NCBI GenBank assembly: GCA_964476155.1
Contig: CAYYYS010000008.1
Coordinates: 1-64,000, forward strand
Direction: 5' to 3'
DNA from: JAHIYU01 sp964476155
Lineage (GTDB): Bacteria; Krumholzibacteriota; Krumholzibacteriia; LZORAL124-64-63
Length of the DNA stretch: 64,000 bases
Positions 42,526 to 51,710 of the stretch are shown here, piece after piece. The translations under genes and the position numbers were made by a program. Within the stretch, counting starts at the first letter, position 1; each line of letters opens with the position of its first letter. The notes under the pieces are model-generated. The model saw only the letters and a list, made by a program, of their open reading frames with translations. It had not been told where the DNA came from and ran no database searches.

Positions 42526-45315
42526 ATGAAGCGTGTCGTAAAACAGTATCCGCTGCCGCCTCTTGCCATGGCCGTCCTTCTGGGGACGGCCGCGTGCCTC
42601 TGTTCACCGGCGTTGGCCGGGCCGGCCGACACTGAGCTGGCGAGATGGCGCGCCGAACGCCGGGCCACCATTCGCGCGTCGGTCCCCGACAAATCGGACG
42701 TGTCATTCAAGCTGTTGGTCATTCCCGTGGATTTCGCGGACCATCGCCTGCCCGGGACCTGGGACCCGTCACGTGACCTGACGCCACGCATCGCCGGTTT
42801 CGACGGTGAGACGCTAGAACGCTGCTTTTCCCCCGCTCATTACGACTGGGGCGGGCTACGGATCGTCCTGTCGCCCCTGGTCCATCTCGACGGAGCGGCC
42901 GCCGACTACTCCGACATCACCGGATACACGCGCACCCGGGCGCTGGCCGCCCAGGCCATCGCCGGCGCCGATGCCGCGGGCGTCCCCTTCGCCTCGGCCG
43001 ACGCCGACCAGAACGGACGGGTGGACGGAGTCCTGATCCTGCACGCGGCCCCGGGTCTGGAAAACGACCCCACCAACGGACGCGTTGTGCCTCTGCAATA
43101 CTATCTGACGGAGCCCTATCTGCAGGACGGGATCGAAGCCCAACACTATGCCGTGGCCAGTCTCCACAGCGGCCCCGGCATCTGGGCCCACGAAACGGGA
43201 CATCTGCTCGGCCTGGAAGATCGCTACCACCCCTTTCTCTCACCGGAGCAGGACAGCGCCATGAGCCGGGGCGGCTTGGGTATCTTCAGCCTCATGGCCG
43301 CCGGCGCCTGGGGGAGAGGCGACGGCACGGGCGCCGCTCTGCTCGACGCGTACAGCGCCGTTCAGCTTGGATGGGTAACCGAGACCGAGATCCACCGCGG
43401 CAGCACGGTCGCGCTTACAATGGTCGCGGGCGAAGTCGTCAAGCTGTACGCGCATCCGGCCGACGCGACCGAGTACTTCCTGCTGCAACTCCGCGGCGGT
43501 TTCGACACCGCGCCGTATGACGCGGCCTTCCCCGAGCCGAAACTCGTTGTCTACCACGTGGACGAAACAGTGCCCGACGGCGCGTACAGCGGCGGTCATC
43601 TCCGTGTAAGTCTTATCGAAGCCGACGGCGTCGATGACCTGACGATGGGGGACTCGCCCGGAACGGTGGACGACATGTTTCCCGACGCGACGGGCGTTTC
43701 CGACTGGAGCGCGGACACGACCCCCTCGACGGCCGGGTACGGAAGCGCGAGCGGTATCACCTGCCGTTTCCATTACGTCGGCGACGAGCTGCGCGTGGAA
43801 TACGACCTGACCGGCAATCCCTTCGAGATGGTCATGCGTTTCGTCGAGTCAGCGGGGGATACGCTCTGCGACATCATGATCCAGGAGCCCGGTCACAACG
43901 CGGAGACCGCCTCCGTCGTGGTCTCCGCATTTTCCTACGATGGTCCTTGGGGTCGTTTCGAACCGGGTACCAACTGGGCCCAGCGAGACCTGCAACGCCA
44001 CGACGATGGGACCTGGTACCTGAGCGAACCCATCGTCTGGTCTCCCGCTGGGCTGCCGCCACCTGGCGCGTTCACCTACTTCGCCATCGAGCTCTACCGG
44101 AACGGCGAACCGGTCGGTATCGAGGACCGCATATGGCTCTGGCGTGAGATCGAGCAGCCCTTGTCTCTCGGCGACCCCTGGAGCAACGGTTGGGCCGAGA
44201 TCTCATTATCGGGCGATACGATCTGGCAGGCCTGGCCGGCCGGCGCGGCCGCGGGACTTCCCGACACGCCTCTGCTCGCCTGTACCGGCACTGCCTACAC
44301 CGATGGCGCGAGTTGGCCGGACGTGACCTATCAAAACAACGCCGACGCCCGCATCCTTTCGCCCATGTTCTTCAAGGGCGAAGGAGCCCTGCGTGTGATC
44401 CACGTCCTCGACGCCCATACCTACGAGCCCGAGGTCGGTCCTGACGGCGCCCTGATCCAGGCCCTGATGAATGACGGCGAGTATCACCCGCTGCAGCCCC
44501 TGGGTGGCTATACGGGAACCATCGACAGCGCCGTCCAGAACCCCCTCCACGGCCATGAGGCCTTTATCGGATCGAGTGCGCTGTTGGCCGACGTGGCGCC
44601 CCTGTGGCGCGTGGACGTTTTTCCCTTGGGGTCGTCGGTGCCGGACTGGACGCGACTGAAACTGCGACTCGGTAGTGATCCCCTGTGGCGTGGCCGCGGG
44701 TGGCTGATCGCACGATTCGATATCGTACCGGACGGCGATGCCCTGGCCCCTTTTGCGACGCTCTGGGACGAGGTCCGCGACGGGGTCGCCCTGTCCTGGC
44801 CGTGGGAAGCTCCCGAGTGGATCACCCTTGAAGCCAGTGTCGATCACGGACGCGCCTGGACCACGATCTGGGAAGGCGACATACCCACGGGGCAAACGGC
44901 GCACGACATGTTGATCCCTGCGGCACAGATGGTCCTGCCTACCGACGCCGCCACGCGTCACACCCTGTTGCGCGCCCGTGTCCGCATCGACGTCGGGGAG
45001 GTCGTTTCCAGAACCGGTCGATTCGGAACTCCCGCCGCAGATCCGGTTTTCAGTCTCGGCGCCCCACGGTCCAATCCCGGCTTCGGCGCCGTGTCCATCC
45101 TCGTGCAAACGGAATTGTTCGGCACGAATCTCGGCGTCTACGATCTTCGCGGCCGACTCGTCCGCGAGTGGTGGTTGCCGGAAGGCACTTACGCCCTAAC
45201 CTGGGATGGCCGTGACAACGATGGTCGAGCCGCGCCAAGCGGTGTGTATATGTTGCGACTGTCCGCCGAATACGGAGCCCACACCCTGTCTCGAAAGGTG
45301 ACCCTACTGAGATGA
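42526..45315 (+). CDS. Secreted M6-family metalloprotease with FlgD-like C-terminal domain
   Basis: 929 residues. Signal peptide (LPPLAMAVLLGTAACLCSPALAG). M6 (immune inhibitor A-like) catalytic region with zinc motif HETGH at about 222-226 (IWAHETGHLLGLEDRY) and a calcium-type loop upstream (DADQNGRVDGVLILHAA). The long middle is beta-rich. The C-terminal 60 residues (VYDLRGRLVREWWLP; DGRDNDGRAAPSGVYMLRL; SRKVTLLR) form a FlgD-Ig/type IX-like sorting domain, the kind used for secretion in FCB phyla. The ATG at 42526 begins the signal peptide; the frame is open 29 codons upstream into guaA. Confidence 0.88.
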   Translation: MKRVVKQYPLPPLAMAVLLGTAACLCSPALAGPADTELARWRAERRATIRASVPDKSDVSFKLLVIPVDFADHRLPGTWDPSRDLTPRIAGFDGETLERCFSPAHYDWGGLRIVLSPLVHLDGAAADYSDITGYTRTRALAAQAIAGADAAGVPFASADADQNGRVDGVLILHAAPGLENDPTNGRVVPLQYYLTEPYLQDGIEAQHYAVASLHSGPGIWAHETGHLLGLEDRYHPFLSPEQDSAMSRGGLGIFSLMAAGAWGRGDGTGAALLDAYSAVQLGWVTETEIHRGSTVALTMVAGEVVKLYAHPADATEYFLLQLRGGFDTAPYDAAFPEPKLVVYHVDETVPDGAYSGGHLRVSLIEADGVDDLTMGDSPGTVDDMFPDATGVSDWSADTTPSTAGYGSASGITCRFHYVGDELRVEYDLTGNPFEMVMRFVESAGDTLCDIMIQEPGHNAETASVVVSAFSYDGPWGRFEPGTNWAQRDLQRHDDGTWYLSEPIVWSPAGLPPPGAFTYFAIELYRNGEPVGIEDRIWLWREIEQPLSLGDPWSNGWAEISLSGDTIWQAWPAGAAAGLPDTPLLACTGTAYTDGASWPDVTYQNNADARILSPMFFKGEGALRVIHVLDAHTYEPEVGPDGALIQALMNDGEYHPLQPLGGYTGTIDSAVQNPLHGHEAFIGSSALLADVAPLWRVDVFPLGSSVPDWTRLKLRLGSDPLWRGRGWLIARFDIVPDGDALAPFATLWDEVRDGVALSWPWEAPEWITLEASVDHGRAWTTIWEGDIPTGQTAHDMLIPAAQMVLPTDAATRHTLLRARVRIDVGEVVSRTGRFGTPAADPVFSLGAPRSNPGFGAVSILVQTELFGTNLGVYDLRGRLVREWWLPEGTYALTWDGRDNDGRAAPSGVYMLRLSAEYGAHTLSRKVTLLR

Positions 45316-47480
45316 GTCCTGGAAGGATCCTGGCTGTCGTCTGCCTGCTTTTCGCCGCCTCCGCCTGTTCCGCCACCATGCTGGTGGATCCGTTCCTGGA
45401 GGACCTGCGCGTCGGACGCTACACCGATATCGACGATATAGAAACATGCGCCGGCTGGCCCGCCGCTCTTTTCGAGCCCGCGCACTGGTCGGAACAATGG
45501 ATGCAGGCCTGGGACAATCTAGGCGCGGAACCGGCGCCGGCCGTGGCTTTGCTCGAGTATGGGTTCACCTCGCGTGACGCCGCCGCGGCTTGGCTCGACC
45601 TCCGTTTGGCGGCCTGGAACCGACGCGATGCGCTGGCTGCGCTTCCCGCTTCGGATCTGCCGCCCGGCTTGGCCGGTGACCTCCTGGCGAAGCGAGCCCT
45701 GGACCTGGCTGCCAAGGGCGCGGATCAGGACGCTCTTGCCGCCATGACGGCGCTACTGGCGCCGGGGCGCGTGGCTGGACTGGACGACCTCGCCCGATTC
45801 ACCTGGTCTCTCCGCATTCGTGCCCTTAAGGAGCGCCTGGGCAGAAAAGACGATGCCGATGCGCTTTGGCCCGAGCTGTTGAAACTGGGAACGTATGATC
45901 GCAGGGCCGGCTGGTCGCTATGGACCCTGAATCGACGCCAATTGGGCCGTCCACTCTTACCATCGCTGCCGACCGACCGGAGTACTGTTCTGTTCATTGC
46001 GTCCCTGCGCAAGCCGGGGCTCGTTTCGCGGGATATCGACCGTAGTCCCTATGGTCCCGACCTGCGCGCCGCTCTCGGCGCGGCCGTACTACCCAAGTCC
46101 GCATTGAGAAGACACTTTGACCTCTATCCGGATCCCCCTGCCGACAAACGACTTCAAGGCCATTGGCTGCGGGGGAGGTGGCGTGGTTTGGGCTATTCCG
46201 CCGCTGCCGCCGAGCGACTGTCCGCCCTGCCGGGCATCACCCATGAGCACAGGGCGGGTTATCTGCGACGCGCTGCCGATAAACAGGCCGCGAACGGCTT
46301 GTGGGGCAGCGCTTCCGCCAATTTACGGGCTGCGGCCTTCGCGGCCGATCGAGCAGGCATCAAGAGTGTGATCGAACGTGTTCGCATCGAAACCGAACGC
46401 GTGGCGACGCTTACAGCCTATCACGGCCTGACGCGAGCCGCGGCCGTTTTTGCGGAACTGGTCGCCGCCCATGAAATCGATCCCGAGCCCGGCCGCCGCG
46501 GACGGTTCGGAACGGCAATCAGGAGAGGTGAGGCCGCATCCTTGTCACGGAAGTCCACACTCGAGAAACGCGAGGCAACCGATCTCCTGCGCTGGCGCGC
46601 CTGGGCCAAACTCGGTGTGACCTTGACGGCCAATCAACCGCTCTGGCGGGATTACGGTCGAACCCTGGGTACGGCCTTGACGGACGCGGACTCAGCGGAT
46701 GAGTTGGTCCGGCGTCTTTTACCGGCCATCGGCACGAGCCTTCGCGACCGCTCCTGGCGTGATGAAATCCTGGACTGGACACTGATTCGCCACATGGAGC
46801 AGCGGGCGACCGGAGAGGTCGCGTCCTTGCCGACACCGATCCCGGCCCTGGTCAGTGGCAGCGACTCTTCGCTCGAGATTCATCTTTTGCTGGGACTGTC
46901 GATGATCCTGGGTGATGCTCGCGGACAGCTCGCGGCCACGGTAAACCTGTCGCGACCGGGATTGACCCTGGACGAGGGGCTGCTTTTTCTTTACCCGGTG
47001 TCCACAGATCCTGTCGTGGCCCGTCTTCTGGACGGTAGCCGCGTCGATCCCGCCCTGGTTCTGGCCGTCGCTCGACGCGAATCCCGGTTCGATCCTGCCG
47101 TGCGGTCGCAATCCGGAGCCCTCGGCTGGATGCAGATCATGCCGTTCCACTATCCGGGGAGCGGCCATCACGATGGCGAAGTTATCTGGCGGAGTCAGGG
47201 CACCTCGATAGCCGCGGGAGTGAATCTGCTGTCCGAGGGGATCCGACGTCGTGACAATGATCCGTATCGGGCGCTGGCCGACTACAATGCGGGGCCCTCG
47301 GCGGTAAATCGCTGGGACAACCAGTTGGGCGGTACGGCGACGCCCGCGGTCTTCCTCGGCTGGATCGGGTATCCCGAGACCCGACGCTATGTGGAAAAGG
47401 TTTTAATTGACCGGGCGGTCTATGCCTGGATACTTGATGGAGCCGCGGGGATGGTGGAATCCGCCCCCGCCCTGCATTGA
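45312..47480 (+). CDS. Slt-like lytic transglycosylase, lipoprotein
   Basis: 722 residues. Lipoprotein signal (LAVVCLLFAASAC). A long helical region rich in TPR-like repeats, then an SLT domain at about 575-700 with catalytic Glu near 590 (AVARRESRFDPAVRSQSGALGWMQIMP), then AAGVNLLS, ALADYNAGPSAVNRW and ETRRYVEKVL. This helical-superhelix plus SLT layout is that of Slt70. Overlaps the M6 protease stop (ATGA). Second transglycosylase in the window. Confidence 0.9.
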   Translation: MSPGRILAVVCLLFAASACSATMLVDPFLEDLRVGRYTDIDDIETCAGWPAALFEPAHWSEQWMQAWDNLGAEPAPAVALLEYGFTSRDAAAAWLDLRLAAWNRRDALAALPASDLPPGLAGDLLAKRALDLAAKGADQDALAAMTALLAPGRVAGLDDLARFTWSLRIRALKERLGRKDDADALWPELLKLGTYDRRAGWSLWTLNRRQLGRPLLPSLPTDRSTVLFIASLRKPGLVSRDIDRSPYGPDLRAALGAAVLPKSALRRHFDLYPDPPADKRLQGHWLRGRWRGLGYSAAAAERLSALPGITHEHRAGYLRRAADKQAANGLWGSASANLRAAAFAADRAGIKSVIERVRIETERVATLTAYHGLTRAAAVFAELVAAHEIDPEPGRRGRFGTAIRRGEAASLSRKSTLEKREATDLLRWRAWAKLGVTLTANQPLWRDYGRTLGTALTDADSADELVRRLLPAIGTSLRDRSWRDEILDWTLIRHMEQRATGEVASLPTPIPALVSGSDSSLEIHLLLGLSMILGDARGQLAATVNLSRPGLTLDEGLLFLYPVSTDPVVARLLDGSRVDPALVLAVARRESRFDPAVRSQSGALGWMQIMPFHYPGSGHHDGEVIWRSQGTSIAAGVNLLSEGIRRRDNDPYRALADYNAGPSAVNRWDNQLGGTATPAVFLGWIGYPETRRYVEKVLIDRAVYAWILDGAAGMVESAPALH

Positions 47481-47498
47481 CCTCTACGAAATCGGATT

Positions 47499-48176
47499 AT
47501 GGCCACGACGCAAGACACGTCGCCAAAACCTCCGGCCCGCACCTGGCGCGATAGCGTCGAGTGGGGACGCAAGGCCATCCACCTGTCGTCGACGATCCTG
47601 GCGGTCTGGGTGTTGCTGGTGGACGACCCTCTGTGTACTCTTGGCCTGGGCACCGCGACCGTTTTCGTGATATCGACCGATATGGCCCGCCTGGCCTCCA
47701 AGAGTTGGGCGCTTTGGCTCTACCGAACCTTTCCCTTGATCTTCCGGCGCGACGAGCGGCAGCGACTCTCGGGCGGCTCGGTGATGATGATCGGCGCGAC
47801 CCTGGCGTCATTCCTGTTTCCGTCCGTACCGGCCGCCGCGGGTATTCTCTGCCTCGCCTGGGGCGACTCGGCCGCGGCCATTGTCGGCCAGTCCGTTTCC
47901 TTCCGGCGTCAGCAGTTGGGTCTGGAGCGGGAAAACATCATCCGGGCGCCGGTGGTGGCTACGCGCGGCAGCAAGACGTGGGTGGGCACCTCGGCCTGTT
48001 TCCTGGTCTCGATGGCGGTCATCCTGATCGTCAGCGACGCCTCGCTGCTCCTGTCGATCGCAGGTGGCGTCGCGTCTGCGAGCATGGAGCGCTGGACACC
48101 GGGTCGATGGGACAACCTGACCATGCCCCTGGCCACCGCGGCGGTCATCCAGTTCTGCGATACGTGGTTCATTTGA
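47499..48176 (+). CDS. Polyprenol/phytol/diacylglycerol kinase-like membrane protein
   Basis: 225 residues. Family of CTP-dependent lipid-alcohol kinases (dolichol, phytol and DGK1-like). About five to six membrane helices, with the conserved cytoplasmic signature LAWGDSAAAIVGQ, then RGSKTWVGTSACF and the later ASMERWTPGRWDNLTMPLATA, which fits the E-x-D-N-x-P motif. Substrate cannot be told from sequence. 18 bp after the Slt-like gene and 46 bp before secA. Confidence 0.8.
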   Translation: MATTQDTSPKPPARTWRDSVEWGRKAIHLSSTILAVWVLLVDDPLCTLGLGTATVFVISTDMARLASKSWALWLYRTFPLIFRRDERQRLSGGSVMMIGATLASFLFPSVPAAAGILCLAWGDSAAAIVGQSVSFRRQQLGLERENIIRAPVVATRGSKTWVGTSACFLVSMAVILIVSDASLLLSIAGGVASASMERWTPGRWDNLTMPLATAAVIQFCDTWFI

Positions 48177-48234
48177 TTCAGAAGCGGATCTGTCCCTACC
48201 CTGACAAGTCTCCGACCGGGAAGTGACCCTGGAC

Positions 48235-51200
48235 ATGGTTTTCGCCAAACTGCTCGAGAAAATGTTCGGCAAGAAGTCGCAGCGCGACTTCAGCAGGCTC
48301 CAGCCCCTGCTGGAAGAGGTCAAGATCGCCCGCGAGCCCCTCGCCGGCCTGGACGACGAAGCCCTGCGTGCCAAAACCGACGAGTTCCGACATCGCCATG
48401 ACGAGGGCGAATCCCTGGACGACCTGATGCCGGAAGCCTTCGGCACCGTCTGGGAGGCCTGCCGTCGGCTGTCCGAACGCGGCGCCTCCTGGCCCGTCTG
48501 GGAACGGGACATGGTCTGGGACATGGTGCCCTACGACGTACAGATCGTCGGCGCCATCGTTTTGCATCAGGGCAAGATCGCCGAAATGGCCACGGGTGAG
48601 GGCAAGACCCTCGTGGCCGTCATGCCCCTGTATTTGAACGCCCTGTCCGGGCGCGGCGCCCACCTGGTCACGGTGAACGAGTATCTGGCCCGGCGTGATG
48701 CCGAATGGATGGGTGGCGTGTTGGACTTCCTGGGCCTGTCCGTCCGCTACATCACCAACAGCATGACACCCGACGAACGTCGCGAGGCCTACAACGCCGA
48801 CGTCACCTACGGCACCAACAACGAGTTTGGTTTCGACTACCTGCGCGACAACATGTCCGTGCACAAGGAGCAGCTCGTCCATCGCGATTTCCACTACGCC
48901 ATCGTGGACGAGGTGGACTCGGTCCTTATCGACGAAGCGCGGACGCCACTGATCATCTCGGGCGCCGTGGCCAAGTCCACGCATCGATTCGAGGAGCTCA
49001 AGCCCCGCGTGGACCGACTGGTCAAACAGCAGAATCGCCTCGTCAACGAATGGGTGGGTCGCATCGAGAAGACGTTTCACGGTGCCACCGAGGACGGTGA
49101 CAAGGTCGCCATCGACGAGGAAACGGCCGTCGCCCTGCTGCGCATTTCGCGTGGCGCCCCCAAGAACAAGCGCTTCCGCCGCCTGGCGCAGCTGCCGGGT
49201 GTTCTCGACGCGGTGAACAAGACCGAGGAAGCCTTCATGCGCGACAAGGCCATGTGGGAAGCCGACGAACCCCTGTTCTACGTGGTGGAGGAGAAGCATC
49301 ACTCGGCGGACCTGACCGAGCAGGGCCGTGAGTTGTTGGCCGCCAGCGACCCCGAGTTTTTCGTCCTGCCCGACCTGGCCGTCATGATGGGTGAGATCCA
49401 GGAAGACAGCCGGCTGACACCCGAGCAGCGGCAGGAGAATATCGACAAGATCGAGCGCGAGTACGCCGGCAAGAACGAGCTCATCAGCAACATCGACCAG
49501 CTGCTGCGCGCCTACACCCTCTACGAAAAGGACGACGAGTACGTCGTCCTGGAGGGCAAGATCCAGATCGTGGACGAGTTCACCGGCCGTCTCATGCCCG
49601 GTCGACGCTTCAGCGAGGGTCTGCACCAGGCCCTGGAAGCCAAGGAGGGCGTGAAGGTCGAGAAGGAGACACAGACCCTCGCCACGGTCACCCTGCAGAA
49701 CTTCTTCCGCATGTACGACAAGCTCGCCGGTATGACCGGTACCGCCGTCACCGAAGAAGCCGAGTTCGCGCAGATCTACGACCTGGATGTGGTGGAGATT
49801 CCCACCAACGAACCGATTCGCCGTCATGATGACGAGGACGTCGTATTCCGGTCCAAGAAGGAAAAGTACAACGCCATTGTCGACGAGGTGGAGCGGCTGC
49901 ACGGACTCGGCCTGCCGGTGCTGGTCGGCACGACGACCGTGGAGGTCAGTGAGCTGCTGAGCCGGCTCCTGAAGCGGCGCGGCGTGAACCACAACGTGCT
50001 GAACGCCAAGCACCACAAGAGCGAAGCCGAGGTGATCGAGGAGGCCGGGCGCAAGGGCGCGGTGACGATCGCCACGAACATGGCCGGGCGCGGCACCGAT
50101 ATTAAACTCGACATGGCCGCCCTGCTGGGTCTGCCCGCCGGCTCGGTTTACGACAAGGAAACCGCCCAGGTGGGCGACGAACCCGCCGGCCTGCACATCA
50201 TCGGTACCGAGCGTCACGAGAGTCGACGCATCGACCGTCAGTTGCGTGGTCGCGCCGGTCGACAGGGCGATCCGGGCTCATCGATCTTTTTCCTCTCCCT
50301 GGAAGACGATCTGATGCGTCTGTTCAACTCGGAACAGCTCATCAAGATCATGGACCGCATGGGTGTGGGCGAGGGCGAGGTCATCACCCATTCGATGGTC
50401 ACCAAGGCCATCGAAAGGGCCGCCCAAAGGGTCGAGGGACACAACTTCAGCATCCGTAAGCACCTGATCGAGTACGACGATGTCGTCAACAAGCAGCGCG
50501 AAGTGATCTACTCGCTGCGCCGCGACATCCTGCTGGGGGAGGACATCTCCAGTCTCGTGCAGGATGACTTCTTCAACGTCGTGGCCGCCATGATCGAGGC
50601 TCACGCCGACGAAAACCAGGCCAACGACTTCTGGGATTTCGCGGAGCTGGAGCGGGAATACCAGAGCCTGTTCCTGACACCCCTGCCGATTCGCTCCGAC
50701 GAGCATCTGACCATCGGTCACCAGGCGTTGCGCGAATCCATGGAGGAAGCGGCTCTCGCCAAGTACAAGGAAAAGGAGGAGCGCCTCACCCCCTCGGTGA
50801 TGCGCGAACTCGAGCGCTACGTGAAGCTGCAGATCATCGACGAGCACTGGAAGGACCACCTCAACCAGCTGGTCATTCTGCGCAGCGGCATCGGCATGCG
50901 CGCCTATGCCCAGAAGGATCCTCTGGTCGAGTACAAGGCGGAGTCCTTTCACATGTTCCAGGCGCTGATGGACAACGTGGAACGGGACGGCGTGCGGTTG
51001 TTGCTGCGGGCCGAGCTCGTCAAGCGGGACCCGGAGCCCGCGCCGGAGACGGAGCAGCTGAAGGCCTCCAAGGCGGACATGGATTACCTCGGCGGACAGC
51101 CGCCAAGCCCCGACGGGAAGTCCGTCTCGGCTCCGCCGCCGTCGGGACGGCCGCCCGTTCCCGGGCGCCCGCAACCTGTTGTAAGACAAGACGAGAAAGT

Positions 51201-51264
51201 CTCCAGAAACGCCCCCTGTCCCTGTGGCAGCGGCAAGAAATACAAGAAATGCTGCGGGCAATAA
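48235..51264 (+). CDS. secA: Preprotein translocase ATPase SecA
   Basis: 1009 residues. Drives protein export through SecYEG. Walker A MATGEGKTLVAV, then VTVNEYLARRDAEWM, the DEVDSVLIDEARTPLIISG DEAD-type box, GRRFSEGLHQALEAKEGVKVE, ATNMAGRGTDIKL and RQLRGRAGRQGDPGSS. The C-terminal zinc tail is intact (CPCGSGKKYKKCCG). Longer than the E. coli protein because of insertions near 245-330. ATG 48235 is preferred (GGGAAG upstream); a GTG at 48223 is in frame. Confidence 0.98.
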   Translation: MVFAKLLEKMFGKKSQRDFSRLQPLLEEVKIAREPLAGLDDEALRAKTDEFRHRHDEGESLDDLMPEAFGTVWEACRRLSERGASWPVWERDMVWDMVPYDVQIVGAIVLHQGKIAEMATGEGKTLVAVMPLYLNALSGRGAHLVTVNEYLARRDAEWMGGVLDFLGLSVRYITNSMTPDERREAYNADVTYGTNNEFGFDYLRDNMSVHKEQLVHRDFHYAIVDEVDSVLIDEARTPLIISGAVAKSTHRFEELKPRVDRLVKQQNRLVNEWVGRIEKTFHGATEDGDKVAIDEETAVALLRISRGAPKNKRFRRLAQLPGVLDAVNKTEEAFMRDKAMWEADEPLFYVVEEKHHSADLTEQGRELLAASDPEFFVLPDLAVMMGEIQEDSRLTPEQRQENIDKIEREYAGKNELISNIDQLLRAYTLYEKDDEYVVLEGKIQIVDEFTGRLMPGRRFSEGLHQALEAKEGVKVEKETQTLATVTLQNFFRMYDKLAGMTGTAVTEEAEFAQIYDLDVVEIPTNEPIRRHDDEDVVFRSKKEKYNAIVDEVERLHGLGLPVLVGTTTVEVSELLSRLLKRRGVNHNVLNAKHHKSEAEVIEEAGRKGAVTIATNMAGRGTDIKLDMAALLGLPAGSVYDKETAQVGDEPAGLHIIGTERHESRRIDRQLRGRAGRQGDPGSSIFFLSLEDDLMRLFNSEQLIKIMDRMGVGEGEVITHSMVTKAIERAAQRVEGHNFSIRKHLIEYDDVVNKQREVIYSLRRDILLGEDISSLVQDDFFNVVAAMIEAHADENQANDFWDFAELEREYQSLFLTPLPIRSDEHLTIGHQALRESMEEAALAKYKEKEERLTPSVMRELERYVKLQIIDEHWKDHLNQLVILRSGIGMRAYAQKDPLVEYKAESFHMFQALMDNVERDGVRLLLRAELVKRDPEPAPETEQLKASKADMDYLGGQPPSPDGKSVSAPPPSGRPPVPGRPQPVVRQDEKVSRNAPCPCGSGKKYKKCCGQ

Positions 51265-51276
51265 ATCCTGTCGAAC

Positions 51277-51305
51277 TTGCGGTGGGCCATGCCCTGTGCT
51301 AGCGT
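51277..51305 (+). promoter_or_regulatory. Weak promoter candidate before the Smg-like gene
   Basis: TTGCGG (51277-51282), 17-bp spacer, TAGCGT (51300-51305). Both elements match only in part; spacing is ideal. It falls in the 85-bp gap after secA. Read-through from secA is equally possible. Confidence 0.3.
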
Positions 51306-51349
51306 TTCCCGGCTGCGACCCGACACCGCGTCATCGGTTGGAGGACGAG

Positions 51350-51688
51350 TTGAATAGATACAGCGACAAGATACGACACCTGCTGGTCCACATGATCGAA
51401 GACGACGAGGACGCCCAGCATCTCTTCGGGGGGGCTCGCGGTCTGCGTCATTTCGACGCCCTCGAGCAACATACCCTGACGTCGGACGCCCGGGGCTACC
51501 TGCTGGAGCTCAGTCGTCGCGGTGAGATCCCGAACGAGCAACGGGAGCTGATCATCCACTATGCCTCACAGCTGGACGGCGAGCCGCTGGACCGGTTCGA
51601 CATCGAGGAACTCGTGGATCATCTGATCTTCACGTTCCCAGAAACGGATTTGCCCGTCCGGTTATTCCAGGAAACCCATCCCAATTGA
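51350..51688 (+). CDS. Smg/DUF494 family protein
   Basis: 112 residues. Matches the DUF494/Smg family layout: an HMIEDDEDAQHL helix, then LRHFDALEQHTLTSDARGYLLELSRRGEIPNEQRELIIHYASQLD and a closing EELVDHLIFTFPE. Function not established; Smg is often encoded between dprA and topA in Proteobacteria and here again precedes topA. TTG at 51350 after TTGGAGGA is the likely start; the longer frame back to 51224 runs into secA. Confidence 0.75.
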   Translation: MNRYSDKIRHLLVHMIEDDEDAQHLFGGARGLRHFDALEQHTLTSDARGYLLELSRRGEIPNEQRELIIHYASQLDGEPLDRFDIEELVDHLIFTFPETDLPVRLFQETHPN

Positions 51689-51710
51689 GTCTGCGCGCAG
51701 AGGAGCCGGT

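Noticed and set aside
46275..46282. GCCGATAA, a perfect sigma-28 -10 element
   Set aside because: It lies inside the Slt-like coding region and there is no TAAA-type -35 element 15 bp upstream.
48196..50217. 673-codon open frame on the minus strand
   Set aside because: Antisense to secA, whose motifs are unmistakable; no family features in the reverse frame.
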